Below, piece after piece: positions 9,524-18,228 of a stretch of 64,000 nt of DNA. The notes beneath the pieces were generated by a model. That model had not been told where the DNA came from and made no database searches. It saw nothing but the letters and a program-made list of their open reading frames with translations. Within the stretch, counting starts at the first letter, position 1, and the number at the start of each line of letters is the position of its first letter. The position numbers and the translations under genes were made by a program. The stretch comes from CAWGXG01 sp963826505 (lineage in GTDB: Bacteria; Chloroflexota; Anaerolineae; Aggregatilineales; Aggregatilineaceae), in NCBI GenBank assembly GCA_963826505.1, contig CAWGXG010000008.1, forward strand, positions 434,001 to 498,000. Direction: 5' to 3'.

Positions 9524-10092
9524 TGGCACCTGATGACTCTAGGCTGCACGCAATGAACCGGGCGCTTGATTCTGAGCTGTCCGAAGAAGAACAAGCCGCG
9601 CTCCTGGCGGAACTTGAACAATCGCAGGCCGACGCTGTGCAGTGGAGCAAACTGCGCAAGACGGACGAACTGCTGCGTACGACTCCGCTCATTGCGCCAG
9701 CGTCTGATTTTTCGCGGCGCGTGATGGCGGCAGTAGCCGCGATGCCGATGCCCGAATTCATCCGGCGCAACCCTGGCTTAGGCGTTGCATTGGGGCTGGC
9801 TGTGGCGGCGCTGCTCACAATCCCGGTGTTTTCCGTGTTATTCTTCCTCATTCTCAGCGTATTCACCGATCCTGGCGCGCTGAATGGGTTGTTCCAGACG
9901 TTACTCAACACGGCGGGCTATGTGATCGATCTGACTGGAAATATCCTGGATGAAATCCAATCGTTCGCCAGTGGAACTTCGGCGCTACCCCTGGTCTTAA
10001 CGGCGATGGTGCCGGTCACGATCGTGTGGGGGTGGTTGATCTGGGTGCTGGTGGGCAATCGGAGCTCGCTTAACGGGCGGACAAAATCGTAG
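9523..10092 (+). CDS. Probable membrane-bound anti-sigma factor
   Basis: The N-terminal ~70 residues (MNRALDSELSEEEQAALLAELEQSQ onward) resemble the helical anti-sigma domain, but there is no HxxxCxxC zinc motif. Two hydrophobic segments follow, about residues 85-110 (LGVALGLAVAALLTIPVFSV) and 150-175. ATG 9523 overlaps the sigma factor stop and has GGAAGG six bases upstream, better than GTG 9520. Translational coupling to the ECF gene and membrane topology support a role holding the sigma factor at the membrane. The inducing signal is unknown. Confidence 0.7.
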   Translation: MAPDDSRLHAMNRALDSELSEEEQAALLAELEQSQADAVQWSKLRKTDELLRTTPLIAPASDFSRRVMAAVAAMPMPEFIRRNPGLGVALGLAVAALLTIPVFSVLFFLILSVFTDPGALNGLFQTLLNTAGYVIDLTGNILDEIQSFASGTSALPLVLTAMVPVTIVWGWLIWVLVGNRSSLNGRTKS

Positions 10093-10104
10093 CGGCTGGC
10101 ATGT

Positions 10105-10124
10105 GTCGGGCTGACGTGCCCGAC
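10105..10124. other. Small inverted repeat between anti-sigma and bactofilin-like genes
   Basis: GTCGGGC (10105-10111) and GCCCGAC (10118-10124) form a 7-bp stem with a 6-base loop just upstream of the next gene. There is no U-tract. It may be a weak terminator, a processing site or an operator. Confidence 0.3.
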
Positions 10125-10149
10125 TCACAATGGGGGTGAGGGAACGCGC

Positions 10150-11151
10150 ATGACGTTCACACAACGACCAAATAAGCCTACAGTGATCCTGGTATTCGTG
10201 TTGGGGCTGCTCGGATTAACGTCATTGGCGTGTGCGTCATCGGCCAGACGGGACGCCAAGGGATTCAATCTGCACCGCGCCTATACGCTGCCGGGTGGTT
10301 CGACCGTGAGCGGCGATCAGGTGGTGATGGCCTACAACATCATGCTCAAAACGGACAGCACTGTTGACGGAAGCGCCACGTTGACGGGCCAGCACGTCAC
10401 AATGGATGGCACGATTACCGGCGACGCGGTGATCGTGGCCGACCGGTTGGAAATCGGCGACCAGGCTCATGTCGTGGGCGATCTGATTGCGTGTGTCAAG
10501 CAGATTGAAAAGAGCGACAGCGCGCAGATCGACGGCGAATTCAAAGAGGAATGTACCAACAGCGGCAGCGTCAGTGCCACGCAGTTGATCGAGTCAGGCT
10601 GGGCCAGTTGGCGGGGAAGCATCTTCTTCCGCGTCAGCACCGCGATTGTTGGCTCGCTGTTGTTTGGTGCGTTTGCCGCGTTGATCAGTACGATGTTCCC
10701 CCGCCCACTCATCCGCATGTCGGAGTCTGTATACCGCTCGCCGTTTGCGGCCTCAGGCGTTGGCTTTCTGACGATCGTCGTATTGATCGGCTTGACCGTG
10801 ATTTATGGCGTGTCGCTGCTGCTGGTGCTGCCCGTGGTTCTTATGCCGCTCATGATCGTGATCTGGTTGGTGGCAGGCTTGCTCGGAGTGTTGGGGTGGG
10901 TGGCCCTGGCCGTACCGTTTGGGGTCTTCGTGCTGCACCGGGTCGGGATGGATCGGCAGCCGCGCATGATTGCCGCTGCTGTTGGGGGTATCACCCTGGG
11001 GCTGCTACTGCGCGTGTGGAGTGTCTTCTGGTTTACGGCCTGGATCGGGCTGTTGGGCACGATTATTCTCGGGTCGTTGGGGTTGGGCGCGGTGATTCTC
11101 ACGCGCGTGGGCACACGGGCTTACCCTGCCTCAGATCGCCCGACGGCCTGA
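10150..11151 (+). CDS. Exported bactofilin-like (polymer-forming) protein with multipass membrane domain
   Basis: A signal-like hydrophobic segment (VILVFVLGLLGLTSLAC) ends in the lipobox-like LACA. Residues 45-135 contain short repeating beta-strands such as STVDGSATLTGQHVTMDGTI and DQAHVVGDLIAC, typical of the bactofilin-type right-handed beta-helix. Four or more transmembrane helices follow from about residue 158 to 320. Cytoplasmic bactofilins polymerise; here the repeat is preceded by an export signal and would face outside. The gene follows the ECF/anti-sigma pair by 57 bp and is probably part of that regulon. It could act as an envelope stress sensor or effector, but this is only inference. 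Confidence 0.7.
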   Translation: MTFTQRPNKPTVILVFVLGLLGLTSLACASSARRDAKGFNLHRAYTLPGGSTVSGDQVVMAYNIMLKTDSTVDGSATLTGQHVTMDGTITGDAVIVADRLEIGDQAHVVGDLIACVKQIEKSDSAQIDGEFKEECTNSGSVSATQLIESGWASWRGSIFFRVSTAIVGSLLFGAFAALISTMFPRPLIRMSESVYRSPFAASGVGFLTIVVLIGLTVIYGVSLLLVLPVVLMPLMIVIWLVAGLLGVLGWVALAVPFGVFVLHRVGMDRQPRMIAAAVGGITLGLLLRVWSVFWFTAWIGLLGTIILGSLGLGAVILTRVGTRAYPASDRPTA

Positions 11152-11184
11152 TAGGTCAGGCAGGGCGTCGGATCTTGAACGATC

Positions 11185-11802
11185 TTATGGTTCCTCGTAG
11201 ACCACGATCATACCCATGAGAATCTGCCGGGTGAACTGGTTGACCTGGTAGAGCATATCGCGCCAGTTGCCTTGTGGACGTCCGCCGGTTTCTGCGAGCT
11301 GGAAGACGGCTTCTTGAAGGAAATCGGCAAAATAGTAATACCCGTCCAGCGCCTTGGACAGTGCCAGCCCTTGCCCTTTGAGCAGTTGGCCATAGGTACG
11401 TCCGATGTCGCGCGCGGCACTCAAACCGTGAGTGTCCGTAGGATCTGCCAGATGCGTAATAAGCGTATCCATCAGGCGCAGCCCCTGCGTGCGCATGGCA
11501 TCGCGCACTTCTTCGCTCAACTGCTCATACCAGCCCAAATGCGCCAACTTCTGCCGGTCGCCAATCTCCAGACGCGCGCGGCCCAGGGCACTCTGGACCA
11601 CGACCTGGGCCTCTGTGGGCTGCATGACCCGGTGTGAGGCGAGCCACTGCTCAAGGTCGGAGCGCCGAAAGCGACGGTGTCCACCTGGGGTGCGTCGGAA
11701 CGGTAGCTCGCCGTGTTCGGCCCAATTGCGAATCGTCGCAGGATGCACCCCGATGATGTGTGCGGCTTCTCCCAGGCTAACCCAATCTGAAGATTGCCCC
11801 AT
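11185..11802 (-). CDS. MerR/excisionase-type HTH transcriptional regulator with helical C-terminal domain
   Basis: The N-terminal 60 residues form a helix-turn-helix with wing: WVSLGEAAHIIGVHPATIRNWAEHGELPFRRTPGGHRRFRRSDLEQWL, as in MerR and excisionase proteins. The C-terminal ~120 residues are all helical (YEQLSEEVRDAMRTQGLRLMDTLITHL... FADFLQEAVFQL), resembling the RsbR N-terminal-like sensor helices. No Cys cluster for metal sensing is present. The gene is divergent from none of its neighbours and is followed convergently by the bactofilin-like gene. Its target and ligand cannot be read from the sequence. Confidence 0.75.
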   Translation of the reverse strand: MGQSSDWVSLGEAAHIIGVHPATIRNWAEHGELPFRRTPGGHRRFRRSDLEQWLASHRVMQPTEAQVVVQSALGRARLEIGDRQKLAHLGWYEQLSEEVRDAMRTQGLRLMDTLITHLADPTDTHGLSAARDIGRTYGQLLKGQGLALSKALDGYYYFADFLQEAVFQLAETGGRPQGNWRDMLYQVNQFTRQILMGMIVVYEEP

Positions 11803-11883
11803 AGCGTGCTCCTCTTAAATGGACTTGATCGATATTGGCGGCTTCTATGTTCAGTCAGAGGCTGCGATGCATCCTCAGTGATT

Positions 11884-14685
11884 CTACAGCATGTCGACCG
11901 GGTGAATATCCACGAACCAGTTCGCGCCCACGTCGACGCGTGCCAACAATGCCGTGGGGTTTACACTGCGGATAATCAGATGCCAACGGTACAGCGCATT
12001 GCGCCGAGCAAAGAAACACGGCGTTGGCCCAATGATGTCCGTAGCGGTGAAATGCCCCTCGGCGATCTGCTGTTCTATGATGGCTTTGGCCCGCTGAGCC
12101 TCAGCTTCGGTCTGTTCTGCGGTTGGAGATTGAAACGTGATGCGCGCTAAAGACTTATAGGGAGGATACCGCTGATCGCGCCGGTACGCGATTTCCTGAC
12201 GATAGAACGTCTCGAAATCGTGGTGCGCCGCCGCCTGGATGGCGTAATGTTCCGGCAGATAAGTTTGCAGCACCACGCTGCCGCCCAAGGCGCCGCGTCC
12301 GGCACGTCCTGCAACCTGAGTAAGCAGTTGAAAGGTACGCTCGCCGGAGCGAAAATCAGGTAAACCCAGGGCAGTGTCAGCTGAGATGATGCCCACCAGG
12401 GTCACCTGGGGTAGGTCCAGCCCTTTGGCGACCATTTGCGTGCCGATCAGGATATCGGCCTTGCGTTCGCTGAAGGTGTGCAGAATGACAGTATGCGCGT
12501 CACGCCCGGTAGCCGTGTCGCGGTCCCACCGGATAGTGCGGGCGCTGGGGAATTCGGCGTTGACGGCTGATTCGATCAACTCCGTGCCTTGCCCGAAATG
12601 CTTGATGCGCGTGCTTCCGCAGTCGGGGCAGGTGGTGATGTGCGGTTGCGTGTGGCCGCAGTAATGGCAGATCAGGGACTCACGCGGGCCGTGATAGGTC
12701 AGCGGGGTGCTGCAGCGCGGGCACAAGGCGATGTAGCCGCAGTTGCGGCACATGACAAACGTGGCGGTGCCGCGCCGGTTCAGGAACAGGATCGCTTGTT
12801 CGCCGCGCGCCAGAGCTTCGTTTAGCGCGGTGCGCAGGCGATGGCTGAAGATGCTCCGGTTGCCCGTTTTCAATTCCTGACGCATGTCCACAACGTGTAC
12901 CAGGGGCAGCTCGGCACTCACGGCGTCAGCGGCGTCGGTCGGATGATACCGGGCGGCGGGCGCGTTCAGACGGCGGGTTTGTTCCGCGATCCGTTCGCGA
13001 TGCGCAATGATGCGGTCTGGCAGACGCAGCAAGCGATAATCGCCGCGCTCCGCGCGAAAATACGTCACGACATCGGGCGTGGCACTGCCCAGCAGCACGG
13101 TTCCGTGCGTGATCTTCATAAGCTGAATCGCCGTTTCTCGCGCGTGATAAAAGGGTGGCAAAATCGGCGGGGACTGCTTGTAACTGTCGTCGTGTTCTTC
13201 GTCCAGGATGACCAGTCCGACGTCGGGCAGCGGCGTGAACAGCGCGGAACGCGCCCCGACCACGATGTGAATCTCGCCGCGTCGCGCGCGCCGCCATGTG
13301 TCGTAGCGCTCACCCTGCGTCAGGCTGCTGTGGACGATCGCCACGCGCCCCGGAAATCGCGCCGCGAACCGCCGCACGGTCTGCGGCGTCAACGAGATTT
13401 CGGGCACGAGTACGATCGCCTGCCGGCCCTGGGCGAGAGCACGTTCGACCGCGCGCAGGTAGATTTCGGTCTTGCCGGAGCCGGTCACGCCGTGCAACAA
13501 AAACACGCCTGAGACGTCCGGTGACGGCGAAATGTCGCCCCAATGGACCGTGTCCATATAGTCGCGGATTTCGCTCCAGACATGCGCCTGGTCGCTGGTC
13601 AGAGGGGGCGGGGCGGTTGGGATGAAGTCGCTGTCGATCAACGGATCGCGCCAGCTTTCCGCTTCTCCCAGGACGATCAGTTCGTCTTCGTCCAGCCGCC
13701 GCAATTGATTCAGAGTTGTCCCAGTTTGGCGATAGATCTCGCTCACTTCGACTTCGTCACCGGCCGCGGCCAGCAGGTCCAACACATCGAGGTAGATTCC
13801 CCCGCCGCGCAATGCGATGATGCGCTGCTGCGCTTCTTCCCGCGTACATAACAGCCGGGCGGCCAGCGCCTGGGCTTTCGGGATACGTTTTTTCCGGGGA
13901 GGATCAGCCGCGTCTGGGCCAGGCGGGAAGACAATCGGCTCCAGCGTGATGAGCCCGGAGTCGCCCAGAGCTTTGACTGGACCTGCGGTGCAGCCTGCCG
14001 CGGCCATGAGCGCGCCCAACTGGACCTGATGATCGCGTGCGGCCAGCAGCACTTCGAGCACATTGGCGCGCCGCGATTCGCGCCCAAGGCGAGGTGCAAT
14101 GGCCGGGATGCGTTCCGCCGGAATAGCCAGCCGCGCTGTCCGGACGATCTTGGGTTTGACATCGGGTGGATCGAGCACCGGTTCCTGGCGCACCAGCTCG
14201 CGTTTGACCAGGCCCGACATCGGCGCCTGCCATCTAGTCTGCGGTAGCGCGTTGCTCAACTGCCGTGCGCGCAGCGGACCACGCCGCTGAAGCAAGCTGA
14301 CCAACCGGTGCTGCGTGGGTGTCAGGTCGTCGCTGGTTTCGTCCAGGAGCGTATAGAGAAAGTCGCCGCGTTTGGCCAAACCCGGCGGCAGCATCAGCCA
14401 CAAACACGCGCCGATCGTCGAAATGGTTTCCGCCGCCAGCCAGCGCGCCAGTGCCAACTGGGCTGGAGTCACGACCGGCAGCGGATCGAGTAGTTCGAGG
14501 ATGGGCTTGGTGATGGCGATGGGCGAGTTGTCGTGCAAATCCATCACGATCCCGGTCGTGTGTGCGGTCCCAAAGCTGATCTTGACCAGATGGCCAGGGG
14601 CGATGCGCCCTGCGAGATGATCCGGGATGTGATAATGAAACGTGGTGCTGACTGCGCGGTTAACAGCGATCTCGGCAAACATCAT
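11884..14685 (-). CDS. priA: Primosomal protein N' (replication restart helicase PriA)
   Basis: PriA reloads the replisome at stalled forks by recognising fork DNA and remodelling it with its 3'-5' helicase. The N-terminal DNA-binding domain begins FAEIAVNRAVSTTFHYHIPD. The helicase core has Walker A LLHGVTGSGKTEIYLRAVE and the DEEH box VILDEEHDDSYKQ. The Zn-binding module has four CxxC pairs between CRNCGYIALCPRC and CHYCGHTQPHITTCPDCGS. At 933 residues it is longer than the usual 730-830, with the extra length in the region between the N-terminal domain and the helicase. It starts 9 bp after the MEMO-family gene ends and is probably co-transcribed with it. Confidence 0.95.
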   Translation of the reverse strand: MMFAEIAVNRAVSTTFHYHIPDHLAGRIAPGHLVKISFGTAHTTGIVMDLHDNSPIAITKPILELLDPLPVVTPAQLALARWLAAETISTIGACLWLMLPPGLAKRGDFLYTLLDETSDDLTPTQHRLVSLLQRRGPLRARQLSNALPQTRWQAPMSGLVKRELVRQEPVLDPPDVKPKIVRTARLAIPAERIPAIAPRLGRESRRANVLEVLLAARDHQVQLGALMAAAGCTAGPVKALGDSGLITLEPIVFPPGPDAADPPRKKRIPKAQALAARLLCTREEAQQRIIALRGGGIYLDVLDLLAAAGDEVEVSEIYRQTGTTLNQLRRLDEDELIVLGEAESWRDPLIDSDFIPTAPPPLTSDQAHVWSEIRDYMDTVHWGDISPSPDVSGVFLLHGVTGSGKTEIYLRAVERALAQGRQAIVLVPEISLTPQTVRRFAARFPGRVAIVHSSLTQGERYDTWRRARRGEIHIVVGARSALFTPLPDVGLVILDEEHDDSYKQSPPILPPFYHARETAIQLMKITHGTVLLGSATPDVVTYFRAERGDYRLLRLPDRIIAHRERIAEQTRRLNAPAARYHPTDAADAVSAELPLVHVVDMRQELKTGNRSIFSHRLRTALNEALARGEQAILFLNRRGTATFVMCRNCGYIALCPRCSTPLTYHGPRESLICHYCGHTQPHITTCPDCGSTRIKHFGQGTELIESAVNAEFPSARTIRWDRDTATGRDAHTVILHTFSERKADILIGTQMVAKGLDLPQVTLVGIISADTALGLPDFRSGERTFQLLTQVAGRAGRGALGGSVVLQTYLPEHYAIQAAAHHDFETFYRQEIAYRRDQRYPPYKSLARITFQSPTAEQTEAEAQRAKAIIEQQIAEGHFTATDIIGPTPCFFARRNALYRWHLIIRSVNPTALLARVDVGANWFVDIHPVDML

Positions 14686-14694
14686 AGGGCGCGG

Positions 14695-15549
14695 TCAGGC
14701 TGAAGGAGCGACAGGCGTTTGCTGGAAAAACACAGCCGCACCGTAACCCACAACCTGCTGATTATCGTGCGTGATGTCCCCTGACGTGGCGTAGTTGACC
14801 ACGCGGGCGGAGTCGGCACCAAGCTCACGCGCGGCGACCATCACCGCGGCAATGGCGCCCCGTCCGCATGCGAAGCCTTGACCCTCAGTCTCTGCTCGGA
14901 TGACCCCTTCCGGATCATAGGCGGCGACGGCGTCCAACACGACACTATCCAGTGTGTGGGCGACAGGCTGCGGATAAAAATGCGAGAGATCCGAGCTGGC
15001 GACCAGTAGCGCGCGTTGGCCCTCTAGTACTGCGGCGAGTGCCCGGCCCAACCGTTCGGCGTAAGCATAAGACTGGTCGATGAGCGCCAGCGGGATCAAG
15101 CGAAAATCGCCCAGCGTGCGCTGCAAAAACGGCAGCTCGATTTCGAGGGAATGTTCCTGATCGTGTTGGACGGCATGCAGCGGGACGGCGTCGCGTAATT
15201 GGGTTAGTGCCGCGTGATCCACAGTCACTTGACCTAATGGCGTAGCATAAGCCGCGTGGGCTGTGGTGACGGCCTGGGCGTGATAGGGATAGTGGGAGGG
15301 GCCGATCAGGGCGACCACATCAATTTCATGGCCCTGCACAAGCTTGAAGGCGTGCCCCGCCACAGGGCCGGAATAGCGATGGCCCGCGTGCGGAGTCAGG
15401 ATGCCAATCAGACGCCCAGTGAGTGGATCCACGCGCGCCCTGTCAATATACGCGTCCACACTCATCGCTAACTGCTGCGCGTCGGCGGGGTACCAGCGCC
15501 CGGCGATGGGGGAAGGGCGTACATTCTGAGGTGGCGATGGCGCGTGCAT
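14695..15549 (-). CDS. MEMO1 / AmmeMemoRadiSam system protein B
   Basis: The protein matches the MEMO family (AmmeMemoRadiSam B). The N-terminal sequence reads SPIAGRWYPADAQQLAMSVD, then LTPHAGHRYSGPVAGHAFK, LIGPSHYPYH and LVASSDLSHFYP. The His residues of PHAG, PSH and SDLSH are the conserved metal-site-like positions of this family, which is structurally related to extradiol dioxygenases. The companion AMMECR1 and radical-SAM genes of the named system are not in the window. The cellular role in bacteria is unresolved. Confidence 0.88.
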   Translation of the reverse strand: MHAPSPPQNVRPSPIAGRWYPADAQQLAMSVDAYIDRARVDPLTGRLIGILTPHAGHRYSGPVAGHAFKLVQGHEIDVVALIGPSHYPYHAQAVTTAHAAYATPLGQVTVDHAALTQLRDAVPLHAVQHDQEHSLEIELPFLQRTLGDFRLIPLALIDQSYAYAERLGRALAAVLEGQRALLVASSDLSHFYPQPVAHTLDSVVLDAVAAYDPEGVIRAETEGQGFACGRGAIAAVMVAARELGADSARVVNYATSGDITHDNQQVVGYGAAVFFQQTPVAPSA

Positions 15550-15758
15550 TTGGTGTTTTGAGGCTTTCTTCCCGCTGCAATTTGGTTACTATGATTTTAC
15601 TAGTTTGGGTAGTGGGTCACCAGTGTAATTGTGAAGGAATTCAATGACTAATTTACCGTCTGGGCGATCTGGAGGGGAAGAAAGCTGCTCTTGTCTCGCC
15701 CGATACCGGTATGGGTCTTGTGATGCGTCGGATCGAGTGTCGGGCCCCTTGATGACAC

Positions 15759-15790
15759 AAAAAAAGCCGGGAGATGTGTGTCTCCCGGCT
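15759..15790 (-). terminator. Rho-independent terminator of groES
   Basis: A perfect 10-bp stem (AGCCGGGAGA / TCTCCCGGCT) with a 6-base loop is followed, on the minus strand, by a run of seven U. It lies 22 bp after the groES stop. Confidence 0.9.
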
Positions 15791-15811
15791 TGTGTGCTCA
15801 ACTGCGAACCA

Positions 15812-16093
15812 CTATTTGATACGCGCGAGAATGTCATCCTCGTTCATGAGCAGGTACGTTTTTCCCTGGTACTTGATCTCGGTGCCCGTATACTTGGGGA
15901 ACAATACGCGATCGCCTACTGCGAGATCCGTCGTCATGTCTTCTGAGTTACCAACAGCTTCGACTGACCCTTGCTGCGGTTTTTCTTTGGCGGTCTCAGG
16001 CAGCAGGATGCCGCCAGGGGTCTGGGATTCACCCTCGATAGGGAGAACGAGCACGCGTGCGCCCAGTGGTTCAATGCTGATCTTATCGCTCAT
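15812..16093 (-). CDS. groS: Co-chaperonin GroES
   Basis: This 93-residue protein is the GroES lid of the GroEL chaperonin. It shows ISIEPLGARVLVLPIEGESQ at the N-terminus, the mobile-loop region QTPGGILLPE and a C-terminal DDILARIK. The length is normal. There is an AAGGAGAGAATGTC leader before the ATG. groEL is not adjacent; a strong terminator follows instead. I found no clear CIRCE (TTAGCACTC-N9-GAGTGCTAA) upstream. Confidence 0.96.
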   Translation of the reverse strand: MSDKISIEPLGARVLVLPIEGESQTPGGILLPETAKEKPQQGSVEAVGNSEDMTTDLAVGDRVLFPKYTGTEIKYQGKTYLLMNEDDILARIK

Positions 16094-16194
16094 TTTGACA
16101 TTCTCTCCTTGCGATGTCGAATAGTGTAAGTCGGTTGACCTCTGTATTACAGTGCCAAAGAGTGTAACTCCTGGACTGGAAAAAGGCTGCCAGT

Positions 16195-16851
16195 TTAGGC
16201 CGGTAACCGGACGGCCGCCTTTAGCTCCTCAAGCAACATGTTTTCTGGTACCGCGCCCTCGATGTGTGTGTCTTCGTTGATGACGGTACGCGGCACGCCC
16301 ATGACGTTGTAGCGCTGCCCCAGGTGGGGAAACTCCGTCACTTCCACCATATCTGCCGTGACTTTGTCGGACACGAAGGCCAGTTGATGCGCCAGCACAA
16401 CGGCACGCGGGCAGTATGGGCAGGTGGGCGTTACGAAGACTTGCAGGTGCACGGGTTTTTCCAGTTTTGCCAGAAAATCGAGGGTGCTCTTGCTCAGATC
16501 GATTTGCTGCGTCCCAACCATCAGGATTGATTCTAGCAGCGAAGTGAACTCGTAACCAGAGGGAATCCCGTAGAAACGAATGCCGTAGTCCTGACCGTTC
16601 TGGCCCACGACGGCAATGGCCGGGATCTTGTCGATATGGAACATCTCGGCAACGTCGCTGTCTTTCACGAGGTCGTGAACTTCAAGCGTGAGGTGGTCGG
16701 ACAACTCCACGATTTCCTGCGCGATCTGGTGCGTTTCCTTGCAATAACCGCACTCAAATTCCTGGGTGAAAAACTTCAACGTGACCGGGGATGCAACCGC
16801 CGACAATAAATCACGCACCTGGTTCTGGGTTTCTTGATCCATCAATGGCAT
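16195..16851 (-). CDS. Protein disulfide oxidoreductase with two thioredoxin folds (PDO/glutaredoxin-like)
   Basis: The 218-residue protein holds two thioredoxin-fold units, each with its own redox pair: ECGYC (Cys34/Cys37) and TCPYC (Cys144/Cys147). Each unit also has the cis-proline loop (KIPAIAVV and GVPRTVI). This double arrangement is the PDO family, common in thermophiles and hyperthermophilic archaea, which forms or isomerises disulfides in cytoplasmic proteins, usually with a thioredoxin reductase. No signal peptide is visible. A single-transcript position upstream of groES suggests a link with protein quality control. ATG 16851 is used; an ATG 9 bases later is possible. Confidence 0.88.
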   Translation of the reverse strand: MPLMDQETQNQVRDLLSAVASPVTLKFFTQEFECGYCKETHQIAQEIVELSDHLTLEVHDLVKDSDVAEMFHIDKIPAIAVVGQNGQDYGIRFYGIPSGYEFTSLLESILMVGTQQIDLSKSTLDFLAKLEKPVHLQVFVTPTCPYCPRAVVLAHQLAFVSDKVTADMVEVTEFPHLGQRYNVMGVPRTVINEDTHIEGAVPENMLLEELKAAVRLPA

Positions 16852-17158
16852 GTCAACCGTCCTTATTCATTGAAATCCAAGACCTTCATCACCAGATTAG
16901 ATGCGTTGATGCTGCGCCGGTTGCACAATTCTACGCACATCATACCGAAAAACGGGCCGCGTTTCTAACAGAAATTCGTTAGAGGTGCCGCACGAGGCCG
17001 CTTGAGGGTATAATTCTCGGAAGATTAATCGCGGGTTAGCAGAGGTGCGGTGCCACGCCTTCACACATAGGGCTGCTCGGCGAATGTTTTAGCGCGCGTT
17101 GTACCTATTGTGAAGCACCTCATACAGTATCACAATCGTTCGAAATGCGAAGGGCGAC
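16852..17158. other. Intergenic region between divergent PDO and OsmC genes
   Basis: No gene is supported here. A TATAAT at 17009-17014 could be a -10 on the plus strand, but no convincing -35 was found. An inverted repeat before osmC is listed separately. Confidence 0.4.
17107..17136. promoter_or_regulatory. Inverted repeat upstream of the OsmC gene
   Basis: ATTGTGA (17107-17113) and TCACAAT (17130-17136) are a perfect 7-bp inverted repeat spaced by 16 bases. They end 22 bp before the OsmC start. They could be half-sites of an operator; the half-site core TGTGA is Crp/Fnr-like but the spacing is not the usual N6. Confidence 0.35.
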
Positions 17159-17590
17159 ATGGTAAAGACGACAATTAACTGGGTGCAAAAACTCCAATTT
17201 GTGGGCGTTGACAGCTCCAAACACTCCGTCGTAATCTCCTCCCAGGACGAGGAAAACGGCGTGGGGGTGAAGCCGTCGGAACTGCTGCTAATATCGTTAG
17301 GCAGTTGTACAGCGTACGACGTGGTAAATATCCTGACCAAAAAACGGAAGAAACTGGTCGATATGCAAGTTGAGGTCGAGGGCACGCAGAGCACGACCGC
17401 ACCCTGGCCGTTCACGCATATCCACGTCCGGTATATTGTGACCGGCGACGATATTTCGGAGCGGGATGTGGCCCAGGCAATTCGCCTCTCTCATGAAAAA
17501 TACTGCTCGGTGTCGGCAACACTAACGCGGGCCGTGGAGTTGACGCACGAATTCGAAGTGCACGGGTCAACGCCCGAGACTGGCGCGTAA
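17159..17590 (+). CDS. OsmC/Ohr-family peroxiredoxin-like protein
   Basis: The protein has the two hallmark Cys regions of OsmC/Ohr hydroperoxide reductases: LISLGSCTAYD (Cys50) and HEKYCSVSATL (Cys116). It also has the typical GVKPSELLLISLG helix. The family reduces organic hydroperoxides using these two cysteines. The 143-residue length is normal. An inverted repeat upstream may be an operator. Confidence 0.9.
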   Translation: MVKTTINWVQKLQFVGVDSSKHSVVISSQDEENGVGVKPSELLLISLGSCTAYDVVNILTKKRKKLVDMQVEVEGTQSTTAPWPFTHIHVRYIVTGDDISERDVAQAIRLSHEKYCSVSATLTRAVELTHEFEVHGSTPETGA

Positions 17591-17659
17591 GCGTAAGGGT
17601 GGGTTTACAGTGCGGAACGGGTGTGGGGATGTGAGCGCAAACCGGGAAAGGGAAGGCGC

Positions 17660-17902
17660 ATGGACATCTTGGAAATGTTGCTTGGCAGAGACAGAAAGAA
17701 AAGCACAGGCTTCTTAGACGGTCTGCTGCGTTCGTTTGGAAAATGGGTCGTAGGCTGTGGATGCCTGGTGGTCGCCGCGTCTATTGCAGGGATATTCTTC
17801 TTGTTGGCCACGGTGGGGGACAAAGCCTTGTCGGTGATCCTGGTCGTGGCGACAATTGTGGTCGCCATCGCGTCTCTGATCCGGACCAGCCTGGGCTATT
17901 GA
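17660..17902 (+). CDS. Small two-helix membrane protein of unknown function
   Basis: This 80-residue protein has a charged N-terminus (MDILEMLLGRDRKKSTGF) and two hydrophobic segments, WVVGCGCLVVAASIAGIFFLL and ALSVILVVATIVVAIASLI. GGGAAAGGGAAGG precedes ATG 17660, so this start is preferred over an upstream in-frame start at 17621. I do not recognise the family. Confidence 0.6.
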   Translation: MDILEMLLGRDRKKSTGFLDGLLRSFGKWVVGCGCLVVAASIAGIFFLLATVGDKALSVILVVATIVVAIASLIRTSLGY

Positions 17903-17936
17903 CGGCGTGACCGCGCTTCTACACCGATCGCGGCTG

Positions 17937-18203
17937 TCATCCCGTGTCGCGATCGGGACTGCCTTCTCGCACCACGACCTGTGAGAGAAGCGGATCTTGC
18001 TCGTTGAGCGCCAGCATCTCCAGGATCGCTTGCCCGGTAATGAAGACCCGCCGGAGTCCTGGCGGCTGGCTGGCACGTAACTGCCCCGACGCCAACAAAC
18101 GTTTGATGGTGCTCATGCTCACGTTCAATATTTCGGCCACTTCGGCACGAGAATAGACGCGGGTGGGCACGATGGTGAGCCGCTCGGAATGATGTTTGCC
18201 CAT
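17937..18203 (-). CDS. Small HTH (excisionase/MerR-like) DNA-binding protein
   Basis: In 88 residues there is one helix-turn-helix, YSRAEVAEILNVSMSTIKRLLASGQL, typical of the excisionase/HTH_17 family, followed by a wing RRVFITGQAIL. The C-terminal ~25 residues are acidic. No phage or integrase genes are nearby, so a transcriptional role is more likely than recombination. Confidence 0.75.
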   Translation of the reverse strand: MGKHHSERLTIVPTRVYSRAEVAEILNVSMSTIKRLLASGQLRASQPPGLRRVFITGQAILEMLALNEQDPLLSQVVVREGSPDRDTG

Positions 18204-18228
18204 GCTGTTCGCCCTCCTCGCTCTGACT

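Noticed and set aside
16094..16194. CIRCE operator before groES
   Set aside because: A TTACA-N11-TGTAA repeat exists but does not match the TTAGCACTC-N9-GAGTGCTAA consensus.
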